NCBI GenBank assembly: GCA_018701055.1
Contig: JABIUH010000276.1
Location: 1 to 5,462 of the forward strand
DNA length: 5,462 nucleotides
DNA from: Woeseia sp.
GTDB taxonomy: Bacteria; Pseudomonadota; Gammaproteobacteria; Steroidobacterales; Woeseiaceae
Direction of reading: 5' to 3'
The notes under the pieces are model-generated. The model saw nothing but the letters and a program-made list of their open reading frames with translations, was not told the DNA's origin and did not search any database. A program made the translations under genes and the position numbers. How positions within the stretch are numbered: position 1 is the stretch's first letter; the number at the start of each line of letters is the position of its first letter. This document shows positions 1 through 5,172 of this stretch, in pieces.

Positions 1-944
1 GCTTTCTCGATGACCATGTCGGCAACTTGCACATGCCTGCTGGCAGGTTCATCAAAAGTTGATGAAACCACTTCGCCACGCACCGTTCGTTGCATTTCCG
101 TGACTTCTTCCGGGCGCTCATCAATTAACAGCACAATCAATTCGACGTCTGGATTATTCGCCACTATGGCCGATGCAATGTTCTGCAACAGCATCGTTTT
201 ACCCGCTTTTGGCGGGGAAACGATGAGACCACGTTGACCTTTACCAATCGGCGCGACCATATCGATGATACGGGCGGTTAGATCTTCTGTGCTGCCATTG
301 CCTTGTTCAAGCTTCAACCGATCGCGCGGAAACAGAGGTGTCAGATTTTCGAAAAGCACCTTGCTACGGGCGTTCTCCGGCGCATCGTGATTGATTTCAC
401 CCACTTTCAGAAGCGCGAAATATCGTTCGCCTTCCTTCGGCGGTCGAATCAAGCCAGAAACGGTGTCGCCCGTTCGCAAATTGAAACGTCGAATTTGGCT
501 CGGTGACACGTATATGTCGTCTGGCCCGGCTAGGTACGAACTGTCAGCGGATCGCAGGAAGCCAAAACCGTCCTGCAAAATCTCGAGTGCGCCATCCCCG
601 TAGATGTCTTCACCGTTTTTCGCGTGTGCGCGAAGAATGTTGAAGATAATGTCTTGTTTGCGCGATCGCGCCAGGTTATCCAGCCCGAGTGATTCGCCGA
701 GTTCAACCAACGCCGATGCCGGACGGGTTTTCAATTCCGTCAAATTCATCGCGCTTTTCGATTGTTCTAGTTGATCAGCTGGTATGACCTCAAGGCTACC
801 TTCATCGTCTGGTAACGCATCGTTATGCGGACGTCTATTACTATTACTACGACGTCTGCGGCCACTTTGGTTGGTGTTGCCCCTGTTTGTGTTAGCCGGC
901 TGCTTTGGTCGACTTCTTGTTTGATTACCCAAATACCCTCTCAC
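1..944 (-). CDS. rho: Transcription termination factor Rho, N-terminal part (3' end outside window)
   Basis: Rho is a hexameric RNA-dependent ATPase that binds nascent C-rich RNA and ends transcription. From the Met codon at 749-747 the protein starts MNLTELK, as in E. coli Rho, and 249 codons are visible of a family length near 419. In that numbering I see the N-terminal helical domain, the RNA-binding cold-shock-like fold with F62, F64, R66, Y80, E108 and Y110, the Walker A motif PPKAGKT (179-185) and catalytic E211 in LLIDERPEE. The Q and R loops and arginine fingers lie beyond the edge. The frame stays open upstream to a stop at 950-948, adding up to 65 residues rich in Arg, Asn and Gln, then acidic. 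Possible starts are GTG 944, overlapping the trxA stop, TTG 932 behind GAGAGGG, or ATG 749, which has no clear Shine-Dalgarno. Identity is certain; the start is not. Confidence 0.96.
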   Translation of the reverse strand, partial: MRGYLGNQTRSRPKQPANTNRGNTNQSGRRRRSNSNRRPHNDALPDDEGSLEVIPADQLEQSKSAMNLTELKTRPASALVELGESLGLDNLARSRKQDIIFNILRAHAKNGEDIYGDGALEILQDGFGFLRSADSSYLAGPDDIYVSPSQIRRFNLRTGDTVSGLIRPPKEGERYFALLKVGEINHDAPENARSKVLFENLTPLFPRDRLKLEQGNGSTEDLTARIIDMVAPIGKGQRGLIVSPPKAGKTMLLQNIASAIVANNPDVELIVLLIDERPEEVTEMQRTVRGEVVSSTFDEPASRHVQVADMVIEK

Positions 945-1267
945 AGATTAGAATCCAGAAACTCCGTTAGTTGAGATTTTGACAGCGCGCCGAGTTTCTG
1001 GGCTTGCACGTTGCCATCTTTGAAAATCATCAGCGTAGGAAGACTTCTTACGCCGAACTTCATCATAATGTTCGGATTTTTGTCCGCATCTAACTTCGCG
1101 ACGGTCATTCGATCCGCATATTCGTCGGCAATTTCGTCCAGGAGCGGTCCAATTGCCTTGCATGGCCCGCACCATTCTGCCCAAAAATCGACCAGAACAG
1201 GTTTGTCCGAATTGACTACGTCGGCTTCAAAATCGCTGTCATTGGTGTGTACGACTCTCTCGCTCAC
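941..1267 (-). CDS. trxA: Thioredoxin 1
   Basis: This is a cytoplasmic thiol-disulfide oxidoreductase of 108 residues, the usual size of a single-domain thioredoxin. The active site WCGPCK is at 32-37 with redox cysteines C33 and C36. The buried acidic residue D27 lies in VDFWA, and the cis-proline P77 is in SLPT, opposite the active site. All catalytic elements are present. It would reduce ribonucleotide reductase, PAPS reductase and methionine sulfoxide reductases, as known for the family. The start is GTG, supported by GGAG at 1279-1276 with an 8-nt spacer. The gene lies directly before rho on the same strand, and its TGA overlaps a possible rho GTG, so the two are very probably cotranscribed. 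trxA next to rho and divergent from rhlB is the arrangement known from gammaproteobacteria. Confidence 0.97.
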   Translation of the reverse strand: MSERVVHTNDSDFEADVVNSDKPVLVDFWAEWCGPCKAIGPLLDEIADEYADRMTVAKLDADKNPNIMMKFGVRSLPTLMIFKDGNVQAQKLGALSKSQLTEFLDSNL

Positions 1268-1275
1268 CGCTTTTT

Positions 1276-1279
1276 CTCC
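1276..1279 (-). promoter_or_regulatory. Ribosome binding site of trxA
   Basis: GGAG on the minus strand lies 8 nt before the GTG start of trxA. It supports the non-ATG start, which gives the expected thioredoxin N-terminus. Confidence 0.7.
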
Positions 1280-1359
1280 AATTTAATCAGGGTATTTTTT
1301 GATTTGATAACGCTCGTCGGTAACGTGGTTCTCGACGAACATTGCAAAATGGATGACGC

Positions 1360-1377
1360 TGCCTGTTCAATCAGGCA
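1360..1377. repeat. Short inverted repeat in the trxA/rhlB intergenic region
   Basis: TGCCTG and CAGGCA form a perfect six-base-pair dyad around the six-base centre TTCAAT. It could be a small hairpin in the 5' leader of either transcript or an operator. No T-run follows, so it is not an intrinsic terminator. Stems this short also occur by chance. Confidence 0.35.
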
Positions 1378-1526
1378 ATATGTCGCAGCTTTATCGCGGC
1401 TTCTCTAGGAATTCGATGATGGCGAAACTGGCAGGTGCGACGGTTGTCGCGTCAGTGTTGAGCCAATTTGACCCCTTAACGAACCAATTTGCAAGCCTTT
1501 AACCCACTTTTTCTGGCCTATATTAA

Positions 1527-2798
1527 ATGACTGATAGCCATCTGAGCGACCTCAGATTCGACTCTTTGGACCTGGACGAGACCTTGCACGCGGGAATTCG
1601 CGATGCAGGCTTCGAGTGCGCGACACCCATCCAGGCCGACACTTTACCGATTGCACTCGGTGGCAAGGATGTTGCCGGACAAGCGCAAACCGGTACGGGC
1701 AAGACCGCCGCCTTCCTCGTTGCGGGAATCCAGCATGTCTTGAACAAAGCCAAGGAAGATGGCGCCGGCGACAAGCCGCGCCAACCCCTCATTTTTATCC
1801 TTGCACCCACCCGAGAACTCGCCATCCAGATAGCCAAGGATGCAGAAGAGCTCGGCAAGCATACCGGGCTGAAAATCGCCCTCGCCTATGGCGGCACCGG
1901 TTACGAACAGCAGCGTCGTACAATCGAGTCCGGCATCGATATTCTTGTTGGTACACCCGGCCGCATTATTGATTATTTCAAGCAGGGCGTATTCAAACTC
2001 GACCAGGTACAGGTCGCGATACTTGACGAAGCCGATCGCATGTTTGACTTAGGCTTCATTAAAGACATCCGTTACCTATTGCGTCGCCTGCCAGATCCAG
2101 ACAAACGTCTGAATATGCTGTTCTCGGCTACGCTGTCACAACGCGTTATGGAACTGGCCTACGAACACATGAACGAGCCAGAACTCATCCGAATTGAGCC
2201 TGAGAAGGTTACGGCTGATCGTGTCCGACAAGCGATTTTCTTCCCTTCGAATGAAGACAAAATGCCTTTGCTCGTAGGATTGATTCGCGAAATGGGCGCG
2301 AGGCGCATCATGATTTTCGTCAACATGAAACGTGATGCCGAAAGAGTCGAAGACTACATGAAGGCCAACGGCGTCGACGCGCAGGCTATTTCCGGCGATG
2401 TGCCACAAACAAAGCGCCAGCGCATGCTGGAGCGCTTTCAAAAGGGTGAGTTGGCCGTTTTAATTGGTACGGACGTTGCCTCACGCGGACTACACATTCC
2501 CGATGTGCAGTGCGTGATCAACTACGACCTGCCACAGGATAGCGAAGACTACGTCCATAGAATTGGCCGTACGGCCAGAGCGGGCGCATCCGGCGATGCC
2601 ATTAGTTTCGGCTGCGAATCTTATGCCATGGCCTTACCGGATATTGAGAAGTTTATCGGCAATAAAATCCCGGTCGCGAGCTACGCAACCGACGATCTTC
2701 CCGAACTCATAAAACCACCCTACCGACCGCGAAAACCTCGTGGCGGCGGCCAAAGAAAATCGGGTGGCGGCGGTGGTCGCCCACCGCGGCGGCGCTAG
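1527..2798 (+). CDS. rhlB: ATP-dependent RNA helicase RhlB (DEAD-box)
   Basis: A DEAD-box RNA helicase of 423 residues, close to the E. coli RhlB length of 421. In E. coli, RhlB unwinds structured mRNA within the RNase E degradosome. Motifs in order: Q motif around TPIQ (33-36), motif I AQTGTGKT (53-60), Ia PTRELA (94-99), TPGR (143-146), II DEAD (167-170), III SAT (200-202), V TDVASRG (315-321) and VI HRIGRTARAG (344-353). The RhlB-typical phrases DEADRMFDLGFIKDIR, RLNMLFSATLS and GLHIP separate it from RhlE and SrmB. The tail from about 399 is Gly/Arg-rich and basic, probably disordered and RNA-binding. The ATG at 1527 matches the E. coli N-terminus, though no Shine-Dalgarno precedes it. 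Its position divergent from trxA-rho supports the name. Its stop codon overlaps that of the convergent nucleotidase. Whether RNase E here binds it cannot be seen. Confidence 0.95.
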   Translation: MTDSHLSDLRFDSLDLDETLHAGIRDAGFECATPIQADTLPIALGGKDVAGQAQTGTGKTAAFLVAGIQHVLNKAKEDGAGDKPRQPLIFILAPTRELAIQIAKDAEELGKHTGLKIALAYGGTGYEQQRRTIESGIDILVGTPGRIIDYFKQGVFKLDQVQVAILDEADRMFDLGFIKDIRYLLRRLPDPDKRLNMLFSATLSQRVMELAYEHMNEPELIRIEPEKVTADRVRQAIFFPSNEDKMPLLVGLIREMGARRIMIFVNMKRDAERVEDYMKANGVDAQAISGDVPQTKRQRMLERFQKGELAVLIGTDVASRGLHIPDVQCVINYDLPQDSEDYVHRIGRTARAGASGDAISFGCESYAMALPDIEKFIGNKIPVASYATDDLPELIKPPYRPRKPRGGGQRKSGGGGGRPPRRR

Positions 2799-3472
2799 AC
2801 CACCAGGTCCGAAACGCCTGCAATTCCGGTAAAGCTATCGTTTTGCTTTGCCGGTCGGCCGGTGTCTGGATGGGTAATGTGGAGTAGATTGCCAACGCCA
2901 TAATCTCTGGCGCTTTGCAAAACCATCGCGTTGTCGTCGATAAAGACCGTTTTAGCGCAATCAAAATCGACCTGATCTTGCAGGGCATGCCAGAACGGCT
3001 GATCCTCTTTCGCATAACCCAGCTCGTGCGACGTATAGATGCCATCGAAATAGTCGGTAATACCCGTGACTGCAGCTTTTATATCAAGGGTGTGTTGGTG
3101 AGAGTTGGTGACCATCAAAACGTTAATGTCGTGTGCCGCCACGGCCTCTAAAAAACCCTTTGCGCCCGGCAAATATCCGATTCGATGCTGTTCATCCAGA
3201 TGCAGAGATGCGACGTCCAGGTCAAGAACTTCACTCCAGTGATCAAGTGAATACCAGATCAATTCTCCCTGTACCTTTTTCATAATGCCGTAGAGCTTTT
3301 CCTTGGCTGCCGCTTCGCTGAGGTCATTTTTTTGGGCGTAAACTGTCGGAATATGTTCCAGCCACATGTAGTTATCGTAGGCGAGGTCCAATAGGGTACC
3401 GTCCATATCGAGCATCAACGTATCGCAAGAATCGAGAAGTAAGTCGAAATTTTGAGGCTTCATTTTCACCAC
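2795..3472 (-). CDS. yrfG: HAD-family GMP/IMP 5'-nucleotidase, YrfG-like
   Basis: A cytoplasmic haloacid dehalogenase-type phosphatase of 225 residues; E. coli YrfG is 222. Motif I is DMDGT (22-26), with nucleophile D22 and acid/base D24. Motif II is VTNS (121-124), the motif III lysine is K155 in AKED, and motif IV is FIDD (177-180) with the metal-binding aspartates. The helical cap lies between motifs I and II. YrfG-type wording such as MDGTLLDLAYDNY, a WY.LD.WSE segment and GYAKEDQ.FWHA suggests a purine nucleotidase rather than phosphoglycolate phosphatase; the substrate is inferred from the family. The outermost start is GTG 3472, with GTG 3469 next. ATG 3463, only three codons in, is equally likely and has GGTGA just before it. 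The gene is convergent with rhlB, sharing CTAG at the stops, and divergent from cysQ by about 50 bp. Confidence 0.9.
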   Translation of the reverse strand: MVKMKPQNFDLLLDSCDTLMLDMDGTLLDLAYDNYMWLEHIPTVYAQKNDLSEAAAKEKLYGIMKKVQGELIWYSLDHWSEVLDLDVASLHLDEQHRIGYLPGAKGFLEAVAAHDINVLMVTNSHQHTLDIKAAVTGITDYFDGIYTSHELGYAKEDQPFWHALQDQVDFDCAKTVFIDDNAMVLQSARDYGVGNLLHITHPDTGRPAKQNDSFTGIAGVSDLVV

Positions 3473-3521
3473 AATGTTTTATACTGCGCAGCCCGTTCAT
3501 CGGCCACCAAGGACCGTTTGC
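3464..3521. promoter_or_regulatory. Short divergent promoter region between the nucleotidase and cysQ
   Basis: Divergent transcription from these 50-60 bp requires two promoters in or next to them. An AT-rich core at 3478-3485 reads TATACT on the plus strand (3480-3485) and TATAAA on the minus strand (3483-3478), so either could be a -10 box. No convincing -35 box sits at 16-18 bp from either one. If the plus-strand box is used, cysQ would have a leader of roughly 30 nt. Confidence 0.35.
3509..3513 (+). promoter_or_regulatory. Ribosome binding site that fixes the cysQ start
   Basis: AAGGA lies 8 nt before the ATG at 3522. It favours this internal Met over the upstream in-frame ATG at 3474, whose extra 16 residues do not match CysQ proteins. 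Confidence 0.75.
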
Positions 3522-4313
3522 ATGAGTCTTACAGATTTTGTTGAACCACTGGTTACGCTGGCCCGGCAGGCCGGCGACGCGATTCTCGAAGTGTACGCGA
3601 CCGATTTCGATGTACAAGCGAAGGACGACGACTCACCACTGACACAAGCTGACATGGCCTCACACCTCATTATTGAAGCTGGCCTGCGCGCACTCACACC
3701 CGACATCCCGATAATATCTGAAGAATCCGGCCTGCCGAGTTTCGAAGAACGTAGTCAGTGGACACGTTATTGGCTAATCGATCCTTTGGACGGCACCAAG
3801 GAATTCGTCAAGCGCAACGGCGAGTTCACCGTCAACATCGCGCTAATCGACAATCATCGAGCCATTCTCGGCATCGTGCATGTGCCAGTCATGAACAAAA
3901 CCTATACCGGATGCGAGGGCGCCGGATCGACCGTTCGCATAGACGAAGGTCAACCAGAAACAATCGCTGTGGCAGCGACCAGCGCATCCCCAGTGCGCGT
4001 CGTGGGTAGCCGTTCTCATCGTGGTCCCAACCTGGATGCATATCTGGATGCACTTGGCGATTTCGAGATGTTACCGATGGGCAGCTCACTCAAGTTTTGT
4101 GTTGTGGCAGAGGGCAAAGCTGACATCTATCCACGCTTGGGCCTAACCTCAGAGTGGGATACCGCCGCTGCACAGGCAGTCGTGGAGCAAGCGGGCGGTG
4201 CTGTTGTCGAATTGGATGGCCAACCCCTCACCTACAACGCCAAAGAGGACATTCTCAACCCGCATTTTCTGGTCCGAGGACCAGCGGACAAGGACTGGCT
4301 CGCCAGTTTGTAA
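3522..4313 (+). CDS. cysQ: 3'(2'),5'-bisphosphate nucleotidase CysQ
   Basis: CysQ is an inositol-monophosphatase-like, Mg-dependent phosphatase that converts adenosine 3',5'-bisphosphate to AMP and phosphate, clearing a by-product of sulfate assimilation. From ATG 3522 the protein has 263 residues, against 246 in E. coli. Metal- and phosphate-binding motifs are present: DDSPLTQAD (36-44), SEES (66-69), DPLDGTKEF (88-96) and the C-terminal WDTAA (212-216). CysQ-typical phrases include KRNGEFTVNIALID, VGSRSH and MGSSLKFC.VAEG. An in-frame ATG at 3474 would add 16 residues, but the ribosome binding site at 3509-3513 and the family N-terminus favour 3522. It is divergent from the YrfG-like gene. 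In several gammaproteobacteria nudE sits near these two; it is not present here. SuhB is an alternative within the superfamily, but the wording fits CysQ much better. Confidence 0.94.
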   Translation: MSLTDFVEPLVTLARQAGDAILEVYATDFDVQAKDDDSPLTQADMASHLIIEAGLRALTPDIPIISEESGLPSFEERSQWTRYWLIDPLDGTKEFVKRNGEFTVNIALIDNHRAILGIVHVPVMNKTYTGCEGAGSTVRIDEGQPETIAVAATSASPVRVVGSRSHRGPNLDAYLDALGDFEMLPMGSSLKFCVVAEGKADIYPRLGLTSEWDTAAAQAVVEQAGGAVVELDGQPLTYNAKEDILNPHFLVRGPADKDWLASL

Positions 4314-4389
4314 ATGACGTCCTCGCAGACGCGAAGTTGCGCTAGAATCAGAGCAACGATTATCGGACGCCTCACCAGATCTAGGATTG

Positions 4390-4605
4390 ATGACCAAAAA
4401 AATAGACACCGAATCCTTCAAGCAGTTTGACCGGCTTAGGGAATTGCGCGTCGATCACCGTGATCTGGATTACCTCATAGATTCTTTGACGCACGACCCA
4501 ATGGTCGATCAATTGCGAGTGCGTCGATTAAAAAAACGTCGCCTCGTGCTAAAAGACATGATCTCGCAGCTGGAAAGTGAACTGATCCCGGATATGGATG
4601 CCTAG
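4390..4605 (+). CDS. Small DUF465/YdcH-like protein
   Basis: A predicted 71-residue cytoplasmic protein, highly charged and mostly helical. The pattern fits the DUF465 (YdcH/SlyX-like) family: an early LRELRVDHRDLDYLID segment followed by the conserved RLKKRRLVLKDMI segment, together suggesting a short helical hairpin or coiled coil. The family's molecular role is not established, so none is assigned. The ATG at 4390 is preceded by a TTG that could extend it by one residue; AGGA at 4383-4386 sits only 3 nt from the ATG. The gene starts 76 bp after cysQ on the same strand. A TAGAAT box at 4343-4348 could serve a separate promoter, but no matching -35 is visible, so cotranscription with cysQ is equally possible. 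Its end overlaps the longest reading of the next small ORF. Confidence 0.75.
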   Translation: MTKKIDTESFKQFDRLRELRVDHRDLDYLIDSLTHDPMVDQLRVRRLKKRRLVLKDMISQLESELIPDMDA

Positions 4606-4612
4606 CGTCACC

Positions 4613-4789
4613 ATGCGCCGTATCATCTTCTCAACCACCATTCTCATTCTTGCAATCAACGGTATTGTCAGCGCGTGCCCGTTAGAAATCTCCGTAGAGG
4701 ATCACTCGACACATCAGACGCACAGCAACGCATCCACTGACGATCGATCCGATTTCTGTGACAATTACGACGAAATTTCAGCTAAATAA
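4613..4789 (+). CDS. Small putative lipoprotein or secreted peptide of unknown function
   Basis: I do not recognise this 58-residue product. It begins MRRIIFS, continues with a hydrophobic stretch (TTILILAINGIV), and reaches VSAC, a good match to the lipobox with Cys20 as acceptor; cleavage as an ordinary secreted peptide is the alternative. The mature part is short, polar, and rich in His, Asp, Ser and Thr, with a second Cys near the end. An in-frame ATG at 4598 overlaps the end of the DUF465 gene and would add five residues before the signal peptide, so translational coupling is possible. The stop falls where a neighbouring frame opens into 30 more protein-like codons, so this may be the front part of a frameshifted gene. 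It may also be a chance ORF; the signal peptide is the main support. Confidence 0.45.
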   Translation: MRRIIFSTTILILAINGIVSACPLEISVEDHSTHQTHSNASTDDRSDFCDNYDEISAK

Positions 4790-4943
4790 AGAGTACGGCG
4801 GTGACACGTTATTTGCGCATGAGAAACTCGATCACCATGATTTCGACGTGCCGAACCAATTTGCGTTCGAAGTTACCTGAGAGAGATTCTGTTGTACAAC
4901 GTTCCTTTGCCAACCGACAGAAACCCGCCCCACTTCCGATGCT

Positions 4944-4960
4944 GGTCATGTTCTATGACC
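4944..4960. repeat. Inverted repeat, possible hairpin or operator
   Basis: GGTCAT and ATGACC form a perfect six-base-pair dyad around a five-base centre. CATGTTC occurs at 4947-4953, partly inside the dyad, and again at 4962-4968. No T-run follows, so it is not an intrinsic terminator. Confidence 0.4.
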
Positions 4961-4986
4961 GCATGTTCGATTAAACCAATAACCGT

Positions 4987-5002
4987 CGCGATATAAATCG
5001 CG
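4987..5002. repeat. Inverted repeat with tetranucleotide loop
   Basis: CGCGAT, ATAA and ATCGCG form a perfect six-base-pair stem with a four-base loop. This is the most stable-looking of the small dyads ahead of the sulfatase. It could be an RNA hairpin or a protein-binding site; nothing in the sequence decides which. Confidence 0.4.
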
Positions 5003-5056
5003 TTGCAGAATCTGCGGTAGAACCTGGACACCCATCAATTGCCCCATCACGCACGT

Positions 5057-5075
5057 ATCGCTGTTGACGAGCGAT
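5057..5075. repeat. Inverted repeat, possible hairpin or operator
   Basis: ATCGCT and AGCGAT form a perfect six-base-pair dyad around a seven-base centre that overlaps a TTGACG box (5064-5069). Overlap with a -35-like sequence would fit an operator, but no matching -10 box was found. Confidence 0.35.
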
Positions 5076-5162
5076 CTGGCGGAGCTTGTTGTCAGACGGC
5101 ATAATCTGCAACTAGTTCGGGAGTCGCCGGAGCACCTAAGTATGTATACGGCAACGGAAGAT

Positions 5163-5166
5163 GGAG
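5163..5166 (+). promoter_or_regulatory. Ribosome binding site that supports the sulfatase GTG start
   Basis: GGAG lies 6 nt before the GTG at 5173. The upstream in-frame ATG at 5161 has a purine run directly touching it and so no usable spacing. The GTG also gives a more typical signal peptide beginning. Confidence 0.6.
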
Positions 5167-5172
5167 CCTTAC

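Larger units (their letters stand above)
1268..1526. promoter_or_regulatory. Divergent regulatory region between trxA-rho and rhlB
   Basis: These 259 bp hold no convincing gene and must carry the promoters for trxA-rho on the left and rhlB on the right. I could not find a pair of well-spaced sigma-70 boxes on either strand. Weak pieces on the rhlB side are TTGACC (1468-1473) and TATATT (1519-1524), which are too far apart to belong together. Two copies of CCAATTTG (1463-1470 and 1484-1491) lie 21 bp apart, start to start. A six-base-pair dyad lies at 1360-1377. No purine-rich ribosome binding site is visible before the rhlB ATG. The regulatory role follows from the divergent genes rather than from recognised motifs. 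Confidence 0.6.
4790..5172. other. Intergenic stretch of about 380 bp ahead of the sulfatase
   Basis: No convincing gene lies here. The first 90 bp (to a TGA at 4878-4880) read as open, hydrophilic protein in a frame shifted from the preceding small ORF and may be its lost tail. From 4880 on, all frames give short, unrecognisable translations. ORFs at 4946-5245 (minus) and 5064-5315 (plus) exist, but both run into the sulfatase and show no family features. Three six-base-pair dyads are clustered between 4944 and 5075. CATAAT at 5100-5105 is a possible -10 box for the sulfatase without a good -35 partner; TTGACG at 5064-5069 is too far away. No intrinsic terminator was found. Confidence 0.6.

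Noticed and set aside
1481..1492. 12-base match GAACCAATTTGC also found at 4853-4864
   Set aside because: One 12-base match in a window this size is expected about once by chance, and the two contexts are unrelated.
2707..3151. ORFs on both strands across the rhlB/nucleotidase junction
   Set aside because: They overlap two genes with intact family motifs and resemble shadow translations.
3474..3521. Upstream ATG as the cysQ start, adding 16 residues
   Set aside because: It lacks a spaced ribosome binding site, overlaps the divergent promoter core, and the extra residues do not resemble CysQ; AAGGA favours ATG 3522.
4314..4389. Possible intrinsic terminator or strong promoter after cysQ
   Set aside because: No GC-rich stem followed by a T-run is present, and the TAGAAT box has no -35 partner at a usable distance.
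4891..4900. Perfect 10-base palindrome GTTGTACAAC
   Set aside because: Palindromes of this length are expected several times by chance in 5 kb, and no promoter elements flank it.
4980..5080. Possible tRNA or other RNA gene suggested by the dyads
   Set aside because: No cloverleaf, T-loop consensus or CCA end can be assembled; only isolated short stems are seen.
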